Virus record (IMG/VR): IMGVR_UViG_3300028676_000003
Span: 248,001-312,000 of that record
Strand: one strand, 5' to 3'
Source of the DNA: a virus
Length of the DNA stretch: 64,000 nucleotides
Shown: positions 1 to 8,997 of the stretch, piece by piece
Numbering within the stretch: the stretch's first letter is position 1
How the letters are laid out: each line of letters opens with the position of its first letter
Made by a program: the position numbers and the translations under genes
The notes under the pieces: model-generated
Told to the model about the DNA's origin: nothing
What the model saw: only the letters and a program-made list of their open reading frames with translations
Database searches by the model: none

Positions 1-1
1 G

Positions 2-331
2 CTTATCAGAGCAGAAAAGAGTCCAATGTCAGCCAAAGCCGTAATGAATGAAAATCAGGAACATATCAAGGTTAAGAAACACGGACCTAAAGATGTTATG
101 AATATGAAAATGTGTTTAATGTTGAAATTGAATCAACATCAAGAGCTTATCAAAGAACTAATAGATACTGGCGATGCAATGATAGTAGAAGATGTTACCA
201 AGAGAGGTAATATCGGTGGTAATCTATTTTGGGGTGCTATGCTAGTTGATGGAGAATGGGTAGGAGAAAATAAGTTAGGTCAACTATGGATGGACCTACG
301 AGAAGTTTATAAACAAAAAAATACCTTATGA
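2..331 (+). CDS. NADAR domain protein, 5'-truncated by window edge
   Basis: The frame is open from the first bases of the window, so the N-terminus is missing. The visible part matches the C-terminal half of NADAR (DUF1768/YbiA-like): a helix rich in Met/Lys, then TGDAMIVED, FWGAML, and a closing GENKLGQLWMDLRE, the usual FWG and G-N-LG-LM-R signatures. NADAR proteins act on N-glycosidic ADP-ribose derivatives, and some remove ADP-ribose from guanine in DNA. A PARP and an ADP-ribosylglycohydrolase lie downstream. The stop overlaps the next start by 4 bases. The family is clear; the substrate is not known. Confidence 0.8.
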   Translation, partial: LIRAEKSPMSAKAVMNENQEHIKVKKHGPKDVMNMKMCLMLKLNQHQELIKELIDTGDAMIVEDVTKRGNIGGNLFWGAMLVDGEWVGENKLGQLWMDLREVYKQKNTL

Positions 332-684
332 TGAATAACAAGGTCAGAAAATTAGACTTAAGTGTAAAGTTTTTACAAATGGGTCAAGCGTTACAGCAAG
401 AAGGTGAAGAAATTGAGGATGATGAAATAGCAATGTTAGGTACACTGCTTATTTTTGTAGGGTCCTTAGCATTAAATGATAAAGATTTGAATCAATTTGC
501 TGATATAGTAGAAATGTTTACCGCAAAAAAGACATTTGATAACTTAGCAAGAACACAACCTCAAATTATGGCACTCATTAACGGTGTAGCCGATGGTTAT
601 TCCTATGATGATTTAATAAATCGCCTTAAAAATAATAAAAAAAGAGAAGAAAACAACGAAGACGAAGAAAATATTGACGAATAA
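328..684 (+). CDS. Hypothetical helical protein
   Basis: 118 aa, starting inside the stop of the NADAR gene (ATGATG), so the two are translationally coupled. Mostly helical with an acidic, lysine-rich tail. A central hydrophobic stretch (near 34-50) is probably a buried helix. No family recognised. Confidence 0.75.
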   Translation: MMNNKVRKLDLSVKFLQMGQALQQEGEEIEDDEIAMLGTLLIFVGSLALNDKDLNQFADIVEMFTAKKTFDNLARTQPQIMALINGVADGYSYDDLINRLKNNKKREENNEDEENIDE

Positions 685-716
685 TTTGCGTATTCCAATA
701 TAATGTTTTACCTTTG
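685..716 (+). promoter_or_regulatory. Bacteroidetes-type promoter
   Basis: TTTG at 685-688, 20 bp, then TACCTTTG at 709-716, directly ahead of the RNA ligase gene. This is the -33/-7 pattern of Bacteroidetes housekeeping promoters. Confidence 0.8.
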
Positions 717-736
717 TCAAATAAAACAAAGAAATT

Positions 737-1861
737 ATGTTAGCAATACAAGAATATATCAAAAAACACGGAATAAATAAGGCAATTTCAGACTTTAATC
801 TAAAATCTAGAGAGTATGAAAACAAAATCTTATTGAAATACGACCAATTATCATCACCAACAATGATGGCAATGGCTGAAATGCAAGATTCTCGTGGTAT
901 TATCCTTGAAAAAGGAACTTGGAAGGTCTTATCACTTGCATTTAGAAAGTTCTTCAACTCAGAAGAAGGAAATGCACATAAAATTGATTGGAATACTGCC
1001 CGTGTACTAGAGAAACTAGATGGTACCCTTATACAATTGTATTGGGATGCACATAAAGGTAAGTGGTTTGCAGGTACTACAGGTACAGCAGAAGGTGAGG
1101 GTGAAGTGAATAATAAAAATGGTACTACATTTAATGACCTTTTTTTCCAAACAGTTGCTGAAAAATACAACTTGGATTTAAACAGACTTGATAAAAAATA
1201 CTGTTTTGTGTTCGAATTAACAACACCTTATAATATAGTAGTGAAGCCACACGGTGAATCATCTGCTACGTTATTAACTATTAGAAACCTTGAGACACTT
1301 GAAGAAGTTTGTTATGAAGAATTACTAAACCACGGTTCAGTATTAGGACTTCCAGTAGTTAAATCATTTGACCTTAATGCTAAGAACGTTGGAGCTTTGC
1401 TTCGTACATTCGAAAACATGCCATGGTCAGAAGAAGGTTATGTTGTTGTTGATGGAAACAATGATAGAATCAAGTGTAAAAACCCAGCTTATGTTGCGGT
1501 TCACCACTTAAAAGGTAAGTCAGCAGAACACAATATCATCACGATTGTTAAATCAAACGAGATTGAAGAATTTGGTTCTACTTTCCCTGAAAGAAAAGAA
1601 GAATTGTACAAGCTTAAGGCTAACTACGATATCCTTTTAGAAAAATTACTTGTAACTTGGGAAGAATTGAAATTACGTAAACCTAAGAATATCATGCCAG
1701 CCGAAAAGAAAAAATATGCGGCCGCTGTATTCGAAGTTTGCGAGAAACATGACTTAAAGCCATTTACAGGTTTATTCTTTGGACTAAACGATGGAAAGGT
1801 AGAAAGTGTTGAAAGCTTCCTTATGAACTACGACGATAAACTCTTATACAAGATGTTATGA
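737..1861 (+). CDS. T4 Rnl1-like RNA ligase
   Basis: 374 aa, the size of T4 RnlA. RNA ligases of this family join 5'-phosphate and 3'-OH ends and repair tRNAs cut in the anticodon loop. Motif I is KLDGT with the adenylated lysine at about residue 93, preceded by the RG..L and KFFN elements typical of Rnl1. Motif IV is EEGYVV and motif V is IKCKNPAYVAVHH. A C-terminal domain follows, which in T4 contacts tRNA. It has its own promoter. HD-Pnk further along the window would supply the matching ends. Confidence 0.88.
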   Translation: MLAIQEYIKKHGINKAISDFNLKSREYENKILLKYDQLSSPTMMAMAEMQDSRGIILEKGTWKVLSLAFRKFFNSEEGNAHKIDWNTARVLEKLDGTLIQLYWDAHKGKWFAGTTGTAEGEGEVNNKNGTTFNDLFFQTVAEKYNLDLNRLDKKYCFVFELTTPYNIVVKPHGESSATLLTIRNLETLEEVCYEELLNHGSVLGLPVVKSFDLNAKNVGALLRTFENMPWSEEGYVVVDGNNDRIKCKNPAYVAVHHLKGKSAEHNIITIVKSNEIEEFGSTFPERKEELYKLKANYDILLEKLLVTWEELKLRKPKNIMPAEKKKYAAAVFEVCEKHDLKPFTGLFFGLNDGKVESVESFLMNYDDKLLYKML

Positions 1862-2037
1862 TTGAGCAAAAACACTTAGAAGCTGTGATTAAATCAATTA
1901 GAGAAAAACACTCTGATTTTGTGATAGTCACAGCTACTCAACCACCAAGACCTGAATCATCAATTCCACCTAGAAGACTAGGACGAGGTGATGAACTCGA
2001 CATAGTAATTATTGACTATATATCCTTAATAAAATGA
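1858..2037 (+). CDS. Small hypothetical protein (59 aa)
   Basis: Starts in an ATGA overlap with the RNA ligase stop and ends 4 bases into the next gene, so it is coupled on both sides. It contains TATQPPRP and, near the C-terminus, DELDIVIIDYISLI. These resemble the sensor and Walker-B strands of RecA-like ATPases but in reversed order and without a P-loop, so no function is assigned. Confidence 0.65.
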   Translation: MIEQKHLEAVIKSIREKHSDFVIVTATQPPRPESSIPPRRLGRGDELDIVIIDYISLIK

Positions 2038-2285
2038 GAGAAAATATAACGGCAGAATGGGCCAAAGAAACAGCAACAAATATCTTAAATCAAAAGATTA
2101 AAACTCAAATCACAAAGTGTTTAGATTCAATTGAATCAGCAGTAAAAGAGAATAGGTTTAATTGTACTTATTACGGTGATTTAGACCAATTTGCAATCGC
2201 TGAAATTAAAAAACGTGGATTCGGTATTGACCAAGATGGAAATTGGAATCAACAAGACGGAACCTCATATACAATAACTTGGTAA
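2034..2285 (+). CDS. Hypothetical protein (83 aa)
   Basis: A long N-terminal helix followed by a KRGFGID turn and a short C-terminal strand. It overlaps the preceding stop by 4 bases. Similar small proteins are common in large phages; no family recognised. Confidence 0.7.
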   Translation: MRENITAEWAKETATNILNQKIKTQITKCLDSIESAVKENRFNCTYYGDLDQFAIAEIKKRGFGIDQDGNWNQQDGTSYTITW

Positions 2286-2297
2286 AACAAAGAAATC

Positions 2298-2798
2298 ATG
2301 ACATATACAGAAAAAACATACCGTGAAGCAAGAATGGTAGGAGTAAAAGCCCATTCAAATCAATCATATGATGAAATATTTCCATATGAAAAACACTTAG
2401 ATGATGTTGTTGATGTTCTTAAAAGATTTGGTTTCTCAGGAAAATTTATCGTTGCAGGATATCTTCATGATTCAATTGAAGATGATGGTATCAGTTATAA
2501 CGATATCAACAAACACTTTGGTAGAGAAATTGCTGAAATGGTTTATTGTGTAAGTGATGAGTCAGGTCGTAATCGTGCTGAGAAAAAAGCTAAAACTCTT
2601 CCTAAAACTGCAAGCAACCCTGATGCTATTATCTTGAAGTTAGCTGATAGAATTGCCAATGTTGAACATGCTGGTAAAATTGGTATGTATTCTAAAGAAT
2701 ATGGAGAATTTAAAGAAGCTTTATTTGGTAGTTCAAAAGATGAAGCAAAAGCAATGTGGGAACATTTAGATAATTTATTACTAAAAGAGTTGGTTTAA
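2298..2798 (+). CDS. SpoT/MESH1-like HD hydrolase (small alarmone hydrolase)
   Basis: 166 aa, a stand-alone HD domain. Motifs seen: AHSNQSYDE then PYEKHL near the N-terminus, GYLHDSIEDDG (the HD and ED pair) and LKLADRIANV (the KLADR..N signature). These are the hallmarks of the HD4 group that includes SpoT and MESH1, which remove the 3'-pyrophosphate of (p)ppGpp using manganese. Inferred role: lowering the host stringent-response alarmone, or another nucleotide 3'-hydrolysis. Size is close to MESH1 (about 180 aa), so it looks complete. Confidence 0.82.
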   Translation: MTYTEKTYREARMVGVKAHSNQSYDEIFPYEKHLDDVVDVLKRFGFSGKFIVAGYLHDSIEDDGISYNDINKHFGREIAEMVYCVSDESGRNRAEKKAKTLPKTASNPDAIILKLADRIANVEHAGKIGMYSKEYGEFKEALFGSSKDEAKAMWEHLDNLLLKELV

Positions 2799-2820
2799 TC
2801 AAATATTAGTTGTACATTTG
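2790..2820 (+). promoter_or_regulatory. Bacteroidetes-type promoter
   Basis: TTGG at 2790-2793, 19 bp, TACATTTG at 2813-2820, overlapping the end of the HD gene and reading into the 49-aa gene and DNA ligase. Confidence 0.7.
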
Positions 2821-2844
2821 TACTCTAATTTAAAAACAAGTATT

Positions 2845-2994
2845 ATGGCAGGTGAAATAATCGGAGAAATATTAGTTGGTGCAATTGAACTAGCGGCAGA
2901 AATCGCAATAGATGAAAAGAAGCCAGGATGTGGATGCGCAATTATCATTGCCTTGCTATTAATACTAGGTTTTGGAATTTATTACTTTAACTAA
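2845..2994 (+). CDS. Small membrane protein (49 aa)
   Basis: Follows a TACATTFG-type promoter (TACATTTG). An amphipathic N-terminal helix, a PGCGC turn, then one strongly hydrophobic segment (about residues 32-46) ending YYFN. Probably a single-pass inner-membrane peptide. Function unknown. Confidence 0.65.
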   Translation: MAGEIIGEILVGAIELAAEIAIDEKKPGCGCAIIIALLLILGFGIYYFN

Positions 2995-3004
2995 AAACAA
3001 AAAT

Positions 3005-4429
3005 ATGAAAATTAAACAAATTCTTGATGAAATCGCTGGTTTCAGTGGTAAATTGGATAAAGCGAAAGCCTTAACCAAATATAAAGACAATCAATTATTA
3101 AAAGATGTGATTTATCTTGCGCATTCGCCTAGGATTAAATTCTTTATTAAACAAATACCTGAGTATCAGTTCATCGAAGCAACAACTTCACTTGAAGACG
3201 CTTTAAATGACTTAAAACAAATCTCCGACAGATTTTACACAGGTGCGGCCGCTACAGAATTCCTTTTAGGTTTACTATCTTATACGGACCCTGATGATGC
3301 TTACGTAATTGAACGTATCATTGATAAAAATCTTAAGATAGGAATGGACACAGGTATCAATAAGGTAATCCCTAAATTGATTGAAGAAACTCCTTATCAA
3401 GGTGCTACATCATTCTCAGAGAAGGGTGCATCTAAGTTATTAGATAGAAAATCTAGAACTGATAAAAATGGAGTTACAAGTCATGTGATTTCACAGATTA
3501 AAGCTGATGGTTCTTACCGTAATGCAATCATAATTGATGGAAAGGTAGAACTCTTATCAAGACAAGGAGAAGTTTCAACTCTTACAGGTGCCAAGTTCTT
3601 AGATGAACTAGCTCAAATGCCTGACTGTGTTCTAAATGGTGAACTTACTGTTGATGGAATAGAAAACCGTGCAATTGCAAACGGAGTTGTTTCTAGCATC
3701 ATGGATATCACTCAGAAAGCAGAAGAAAGAGGTGAAGTAGAAACAGCTAAGAAAATCAAAGCCTTTACTGAAAAACACGGTGATATGGCAGAAATGATTA
3801 ATAGGTTACGCTTCACGGTTTGGGATATGATTAGTGTAGATGAATACTTAAAAGCAAGTTCAGATTTTCCATATTTGAACCGTTTTACTGGTCTTCAAAC
3901 ACTTTTGATTGAAAAAGCTTTCACAAATATTGAATTGATTGAAACTCTTTTTATTGACTCTTATGAAGAAGCAATGAATCATTTCTTAGACGCTCAAAAA
4001 AGAGGTCTTGAAGGAACAATCATCAAATCAAGTACTGCTGGTTGGAAAGATGGGAAACCAACTTACCAAATCAAAATGAAACTTGAAATGGATATGGACT
4101 TAAGAATCATCGGATTCAACTATGGTACCAAAGGTACTAAGAATGAGCATGTTATTAGTGTTCTACAGTTGGAAAGTGAAGATGGGTTATTGAAGACTAA
4201 TCCTGGTGGAATGACTGAGGCTATGATGGCTGATATCACTGAAAGACAAGATGAACTAATGGGAACAATCGTTCAAATTAGATGTTGCGGGTTATCTCAA
4301 ACAGATAAAGGTTGGTCAACACAACACCCAAGTATTGTTGAACTAAGAACAGATAAAGACTCTTGTGACACACTTGAATCTTGTATCGCTATTGAGAATA
4401 TGGCAAAAACACTAAACGTAAAAAAATAA
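3005..4429 (+). CDS. ATP-dependent DNA ligase (T4 gp30-like)
   Basis: 474 aa from the ATG at 3005, close to the 487 aa of T4 DNA ligase. A longer frame from 2972 would run through the 49-aa gene and is rejected. Motif I is QIKADGSY with the AMP-binding lysine at about residue 166; motif III is LNGELTVDG; motif IV is LEGTIIKS; motif V is IKMKLEMDMDLRI. It would seal nicks in phage DNA during replication and repair, using ATP. The stop TAA shares its last base with the ATG of the next gene. Confidence 0.93.
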   Translation: MKIKQILDEIAGFSGKLDKAKALTKYKDNQLLKDVIYLAHSPRIKFFIKQIPEYQFIEATTSLEDALNDLKQISDRFYTGAAATEFLLGLLSYTDPDDAYVIERIIDKNLKIGMDTGINKVIPKLIEETPYQGATSFSEKGASKLLDRKSRTDKNGVTSHVISQIKADGSYRNAIIIDGKVELLSRQGEVSTLTGAKFLDELAQMPDCVLNGELTVDGIENRAIANGVVSSIMDITQKAEERGEVETAKKIKAFTEKHGDMAEMINRLRFTVWDMISVDEYLKASSDFPYLNRFTGLQTLLIEKAFTNIELIETLFIDSYEEAMNHFLDAQKRGLEGTIIKSSTAGWKDGKPTYQIKMKLEMDMDLRIIGFNYGTKGTKNEHVISVLQLESEDGLLKTNPGGMTEAMMADITERQDELMGTIVQIRCCGLSQTDKGWSTQHPSIVELRTDKDSCDTLESCIAIENMAKTLNVKK

Positions 4430-4611
4430 TGGAAACAATCGGTATCATCATAGGAGTAATAGTAGCTGTTATTCTTGTAGCAGGGTTAATTACCTATGCA
4501 GTAGTAGCTTATAGTATTTGGAAAGTTAAAAAAAGAGCTGAGAAGTTCATATCTGAAAAAGGTGTAGAGACTGCTGTTAAAATAACTCAAAAGTTATTAG
4601 ATAAAAAATAG
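4429..4611 (+). CDS. Small single-pass membrane protein (60 aa)
   Basis: An N-terminal hydrophobic segment (about residues 4-31) then a basic cytoplasmic tail that can form an amphipathic helix. Its start overlaps the ligase stop by one base. No family recognised. Confidence 0.7.
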   Translation: METIGIIIGVIVAVILVAGLITYAVVAYSIWKVKKRAEKFISEKGVETAVKITQKLLDKK

Positions 4612-4661
4612 GATATTAGTTTTAATAATGATACCTTTGTATTCAAATATTAAAACAATAT

Positions 4662-4922
4662 ATGAAGAAATACTTTATCATTGCCTTATCAGCTTTTTGT
4701 TTGGAATTGGTTACTACAATGTACATCAATGGTGTTGCTGACAAAAACACTCTCCAAACACTCTTTTTCGCCTTTGTTAGTCCTTTTATGTCACTACCAT
4801 TTGTAATGTATGTAATTGAAGCTAAAGGCTTAAACGATAGAATAAAAATGGCATTCTGTTCGGGTACTGGTTACGCAATCGGAGTGTTAGTATGTATGAA
4901 TTTTTTAATGAAACACATTTAA
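4662..4922 (+). CDS. Small multi-pass membrane protein (86 aa)
   Basis: Three hydrophobic segments (about 4-20, 33-52, 66-85) with short loops, consistent with an inner-membrane protein. A TACCTTTG box at 4632-4639 lies just upstream. No family recognised. Confidence 0.7.
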   Translation: MKKYFIIALSAFCLELVTTMYINGVADKNTLQTLFFAFVSPFMSLPFVMYVIEAKGLNDRIKMAFCSGTGYAIGVLVCMNFLMKHI

Positions 4923-4924
4923 TT

Positions 4925-5173
4925 ATGAAAAAACTATTATTAATATTACTAGCTGTATTAGCTATATCTTGTAACCCTGATATTGAACAGGTAAAAAAGG
5001 TTAAGGTGGGAATATCTACCAATGAATTAAAGTATCTATTGGGTGAACCATTTGATATTGAGGTCCATAATGGATATGAAGAATGGTATTTTATGTACAG
5101 TGTAAATGGTCATAATGATGGTTTTAAGGTTACAGTAGAAAATTCAAAAGTCGCAGATTTTTATAGTTATTAA
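4925..5173 (+). CDS. Lipoprotein with SmpA/BamE-like fold
   Basis: 82 aa from ATG 4925; a longer frame upstream would overlap the previous gene and lacks sense. The N-terminus is a lipoprotein signal with lipobox LAIS-C (Cys16). The mature part carries VGISTNELKYLLGEP, the small helix-turn signature of SmpA/OmlA/BamE domains, followed by beta strands. It is probably anchored in the cell envelope. BamE helps outer-membrane protein assembly in bacteria; the phage role is unknown. It precedes an outer-membrane barrel gene. Confidence 0.7.
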   Translation: MKKLLLILLAVLAISCNPDIEQVKKVKVGISTNELKYLLGEPFDIEVHNGYEEWYFMYSVNGHNDGFKVTVENSKVADFYSY

Positions 5174-5192
5174 TCAAAATTCAAAAACAAAT

Positions 5193-5747
5193 ATGAAAAA
5201 ATTAATTTTATTCGCTATCCTATTGGTTAGTTCGTTAACATTCGCTCAAAAGAAACATGCACCACACGGTGTTGCCGTAAAAACAAACACAGCTGAAGCA
5301 ACCGACTCAACTTCAACTGAAAAACCTAAATGGAAAAACTATATTGCCGTTGGAATATCAGTTTCAAGTGGAAACACTTATGATACTAATGAAAATAAGT
5401 ATACATTTAGTGAATCAGCTTATCCAAGTGTTGAATTTGGATTCTCAAAAGGAAATCTTGCCGCTGGTTTAGCAGTAGGACGTGGTTCTTTTAAAGGATT
5501 AGGTGCAAAAGAAGACCAATTAGGTAATTATTACGCTGAAATTAGAATTACACCATCATTTCCGTTAGGAATCATAGATGCGAATGTAGTTTTTGGTGCG
5601 GGTTCATACCTAGTATCATCAAAAGGAACCTTTATTGAGTATGGTTCAGGTATTTCTTATACCGTTGGTAACTATACATATGGTATCGGTTACTCAAATT
5701 GGGATGGGGTAGATTATATCTCTCCAAGCCTTAGTTACAGTTTCTAA
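5193..5747 (+). CDS. Putative outer-membrane beta-barrel protein
   Basis: 184 aa with a clear Sec signal (MKK, hydrophobic core, cleavage near TFA-QKK). The mature part alternates polar and hydrophobic residues and ends SLSYSF; a terminal aromatic residue is the usual barrel-assembly signal. It may alter the host surface, for example to block superinfection; that is inference. Confidence 0.72.
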   Translation: MKKLILFAILLVSSLTFAQKKHAPHGVAVKTNTAEATDSTSTEKPKWKNYIAVGISVSSGNTYDTNENKYTFSESAYPSVEFGFSKGNLAAGLAVGRGSFKGLGAKEDQLGNYYAEIRITPSFPLGIIDANVVFGAGSYLVSSKGTFIEYGSGISYTVGNYTYGIGYSNWDGVDYISPSLSYSF

Positions 5748-5825
5748 GAAACAAAAATATAATAATAACTTTGGTTGGTAGAAATACCATCTGAATGGAG
5801 CAAAGCAAAAAAATTATAAGATTAA

Positions 5826-6872
5826 ATGAAGAAAATGATTAAATTTCCGTCTATCGAGCAGTTTCGTACAATTAACGCAACTATCCTTAGACAATTCAAT
5901 TTCGTCGGTTTAGACGAAACGGGAGAAGCTATCTACGATACAAACCTCCCAAAACCAAAGCTTTGGTTCAAAGGTAGTGTAAAATTACATGGTACAAATG
6001 CCGCTGTTTGTTACAATACCGCAGGTGGTTTATGGGCACAATCACGTGAAAGCATAATCACAGTTGAAAATGATAATGCAGGGTTCGCATTCTTTGTGGA
6101 AAGTAACAAAGACGCATTCAACCAATTATTCCGTAAAATTCAAGACGAAACAAGTGTTAGTTTTGAACATAATACGGTAAGTATCTATGGTGAGTGGTGC
6201 GGTGGAAACATCCAAAAAGGTGTTGCGATTACAAACTTGCCTAAGTCATTTTTCATCTTTGGTGTGAAAATCTCACCAATTCGTACAAAAGAGCAAGAAG
6301 AAGATAACAAAGAAGTATCATTTTGGGTAGAGTCAAACTATTTAGAGGTTCCTGAAAATAGAATCTACAATGTTGACAGTTTCCAAACATATGCTATTGA
6401 AATCGACTTCAATAACCCTCAATTAGTACAAGACAAATTAACTGAATTAACACTTGCTGTAGAAGCAGAGTGTCCGATTGGAAAAGCTTTCGGATTCTCA
6501 GGTGTTGGTGAAGGTATTGTTTGGAAAACGGAATTGGATGGAGAGGTCCATAGATTCAAAGTTAAGGGTGATAAACACTCTAGTTCTAAGAGCGAGAAGA
6601 TTGTTAGTATTGACGTTGAAAAATTGGAATCAATCCAAAAATTCATCGAATATGCTGTAACAGAAAGTCGCTTCAAACAAGGTCTTGAAAATGTATTCCC
6701 AAATGAAGAACCTATCGAAATCAAAAAGATGGGTGAACTTATCAAATGGGTAGTTAATGACGTTATCAAAGAAGAGACCGACACAATGGTAGCTAACAAT
6801 ATCGAACCAAAAGAGGTTAATAAATACATCTCTACAAGGGTACGTGAAATGTTCATGGCACTAAGTGTTTAA
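5826..6872 (+). CDS. T4 Rnl2-like RNA ligase
   Basis: 348 aa. Motif I is VKLHGTN with the reactive lysine at about residue 53; the HGTN form is diagnostic of the Rnl2/REL1 group. Motif III appears as SIYGEWCGG, motif IV as GEGIVWK and motif V as HRFKVKG, followed by a helical C-terminal domain as in Rnl2. Rnl2-type enzymes seal nicks in double-stranded RNA. This is the second of three RNA ligase genes in the window. Confidence 0.88.
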   Translation: MKKMIKFPSIEQFRTINATILRQFNFVGLDETGEAIYDTNLPKPKLWFKGSVKLHGTNAAVCYNTAGGLWAQSRESIITVENDNAGFAFFVESNKDAFNQLFRKIQDETSVSFEHNTVSIYGEWCGGNIQKGVAITNLPKSFFIFGVKISPIRTKEQEEDNKEVSFWVESNYLEVPENRIYNVDSFQTYAIEIDFNNPQLVQDKLTELTLAVEAECPIGKAFGFSGVGEGIVWKTELDGEVHRFKVKGDKHSSSKSEKIVSIDVEKLESIQKFIEYAVTESRFKQGLENVFPNEEPIEIKKMGELIKWVVNDVIKEETDTMVANNIEPKEVNKYISTRVREMFMALSV

Positions 6873-6939
6873 TCCAAAGATAGAGGGGTAAAACCCTTTA
6901 TTTTTGCTAAAAAAGTAGTATCTTTAATAAAAGAAAATT

Positions 6940-8292
6940 ATGAATTCAAAATTATTTATTGCCGACAAAATTAAGGTCGGATTTAACCCAAGACCTGATA
7001 CTTATACTGGTTTACTAGGGTATGTTATAGGGTTTGATGGTAAGAAATGGCGTAAAGAACCTTCGTGGGAAGGTTGGCGATATAAATATGTAACTGACGA
7101 AGATTATGAATCTCAGAAGTTGGATGAATATAATAGAGCTACAGCCAATGCTACTCAAAGCTATAACCACATTTTAGCGCAAAAGGCGATTGACTATAAG
7201 GGTTGTTCACAATGGAGCATTGACCAATACAAGAAAGATGCCGCATTAACTCTAGAACAATACATTCTTCAACGTATTGGTACTTATGATGAGTATGAAA
7301 AGAGCTTTAAGAATATTTCATCAAATAGAAAAAATTCTATGGATGAAAACATCAAACCAAAAGAATTTGAAAACGTTCCAACAGAAGGTTTCGTTCTTAA
7401 CAAAAAGGTTGGTGGTTATTCTAATGGTTGGGACCACAGGTCAACTTATTGTAGAGTTTATGACCCTCGTGGGTTCGAATTCGAGATAAATGTACCAAAT
7501 CTTCTTTATATCCTTGAGCAATGTAACTCTATGAAAGGTAAAGGACTTGAAGGTGAATTTGTTTACGCTTGGGATGGGAAAGACTTGGTATTATTACCAA
7601 CTTCTAGTCAAGAGTACGTTTCATCAGCTAAGTTTACCAAGTTACAATCAGGTAAGGTATCTTCAAAAGAATTGGTTGCTGGTAATACTTACAAGACAAA
7701 ATCAATGGATGATTATATCTATTTAGGTAGATTTAACCACTTCAACAACAAAAGACACTATTGGAGAGACAAGTCTAAGGATTGTAAAAAATCTCACGTA
7801 TTTGTAAGCGTTGATAACCCTAAGAATTTCTATGCGGTTACTTCTTTGACTAATTTTGTTCAAATTGTAAGTGATGTTCCAATTTCAAATTATGCTGAGT
7901 TATATGATAACTTCATTGCATCTGATGAATACTACGATATTGAAACTCGTTTTGAAACAGAAATGGAAATTGAAACAAACCCTGATAAAGCAGGTCATTT
8001 CGGTGATTTCTATGTTAAGATTAGCGATAATCAATACAAGATGTACGAAGGTGGAGCGAATGTTGATTGGGTAGGTGGTTCAACTTACTATACAAGAGAC
8101 AGAAAACGAACAATTACTGGGTATTACACTCAATATAAGGGTATATTAACCTTTAAAGGTAATGGTGAATTTACTATTAAAAAAGTAAGTGAAGACATGA
8201 AAAATAAATTGACTCTTGGTGATGTAAAAGCACTAAATCCACTTTATTTAGAGGTTAAAACAAATAACGGAAATCAAAAAATAAATTTTTAA
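6940..8292 (+). CDS. Large hypothetical protein (450 aa)
   Basis: No recognised domain. The N-terminal 100 residues look globular, followed by a helical stretch and a beta-rich, lysine- and tyrosine-rich C-terminal half. It lies two genes ahead of the WGR-PARP and is separated from the next gene by one base, suggesting co-translation. Codon use and composition match neighbours. Confidence 0.75.
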   Translation: MNSKLFIADKIKVGFNPRPDTYTGLLGYVIGFDGKKWRKEPSWEGWRYKYVTDEDYESQKLDEYNRATANATQSYNHILAQKAIDYKGCSQWSIDQYKKDAALTLEQYILQRIGTYDEYEKSFKNISSNRKNSMDENIKPKEFENVPTEGFVLNKKVGGYSNGWDHRSTYCRVYDPRGFEFEINVPNLLYILEQCNSMKGKGLEGEFVYAWDGKDLVLLPTSSQEYVSSAKFTKLQSGKVSSKELVAGNTYKTKSMDDYIYLGRFNHFNNKRHYWRDKSKDCKKSHVFVSVDNPKNFYAVTSLTNFVQIVSDVPISNYAELYDNFIASDEYYDIETRFETEMEIETNPDKAGHFGDFYVKISDNQYKMYEGGANVDWVGGSTYYTRDRKRTITGYYTQYKGILTFKGNGEFTIKKVSEDMKNKLTLGDVKALNPLYLEVKTNNGNQKINF

Positions 8293-8293
8293 G

Positions 8294-8734
8294 ATGGCTA
8301 TAGAAAAAGATAAAATTATCCAAGGATTATACAATTTAATCGAAGATAAAAAGAAAGAAATCGCAAAAGCTGAAAAGCCAAGTTGGGAAACCAATTGCGT
8401 TTTCAAATATAATAAAGAATCTCAAACAGGTACAAATCTACAAGTTTGTTCAAGTGTTGAGGAATTGGTTCACATGTTAGGTTTCTTAATCGAGAAACAG
8501 ACGGCATTTGATGCGGCTCAAAAGATTCTTGGAACTAGCGTTAAGTTTAAATGGTTAGGATTTTCATTCAAAGATTGGCAATCAGACATTCAAACTAGAG
8601 TTGCTAAGCTTGAAATTACAGCTAAGAAAAGAGAAATAGAAGTTCTTGAAGGAAAACTTAATGGTCTTGATTTAAGTAAAGAAGTAAGAGAATTAATGGA
8701 ATTAGAGAATATCAAAAAACTTCTTGGACAATAA
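8294..8734 (+). CDS. Hypothetical coiled-coil protein (146 aa)
   Basis: Helical protein with charged heptads at both ends (about 1-25 and 105-146). It starts one base after the preceding stop, and its own stop overlaps the next ATG. Function unknown. Confidence 0.72.
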   Translation: MAIEKDKIIQGLYNLIEDKKKEIAKAEKPSWETNCVFKYNKESQTGTNLQVCSSVEELVHMLGFLIEKQTAFDAAQKILGTSVKFKWLGFSFKDWQSDIQTRVAKLEITAKKREIEVLEGKLNGLDLSKEVRELMELENIKKLLGQ

Positions 8735-8943
8735 TGGCTAGTATTAAAAACGAAGTCTACAGACTAAAGAAACATGCTGTAATAGCAAAAGATGTTGAAA
8801 TGCCAGCAGGTCAAGTAGTTGAAATAGTAATGGATGTTGTTTACGTTAACGGGTATATGGTTGCGCCACCTGCGCAACCATTATTCTATAAATGGATAGT
8901 CGATAATCCAAGTCTATTCGACATTATTACAAAAAAGTATTAA
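8734..8943 (+). CDS. Hypothetical small protein (69 aa)
   Basis: Beta-rich small protein containing a KHAVIAKDVEMPAGQ strand-turn and a GYMVAPPAQPLFYKWI segment. It closes the operon just before the PARP promoter. No family recognised. Confidence 0.65.
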   Translation: MASIKNEVYRLKKHAVIAKDVEMPAGQVVEIVMDVVYVNGYMVAPPAQPLFYKWIVDNPSLFDIITKKY

Positions 8944-8948
8944 AAAAA

Positions 8949-8980
8949 TTTGTGTAGGTAAAAAGATTATATTACCTTTG
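8949..8980 (+). promoter_or_regulatory. Promoter of the WGR-PARP gene
   Basis: TTTG at 8949-8952, 20 bp, TACCTTTG at 8973-8980, a full match to the pattern used throughout this genome. Confidence 0.8.
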
Positions 8981-8997
8981 TAAAAAATAACGATAAT

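Noticed and set aside
613-1170. Minus-strand frame of 185 codons opposite the Rnl1 gene
   Set aside because: It lies antisense to a gene with clear ligase motifs and has no promoter or family resemblance.
6419-6856. Minus-strand frame opposite the Rnl2-like gene
   Set aside because: Shadow of the plus-strand ligase; composition is that of reversed coding DNA.
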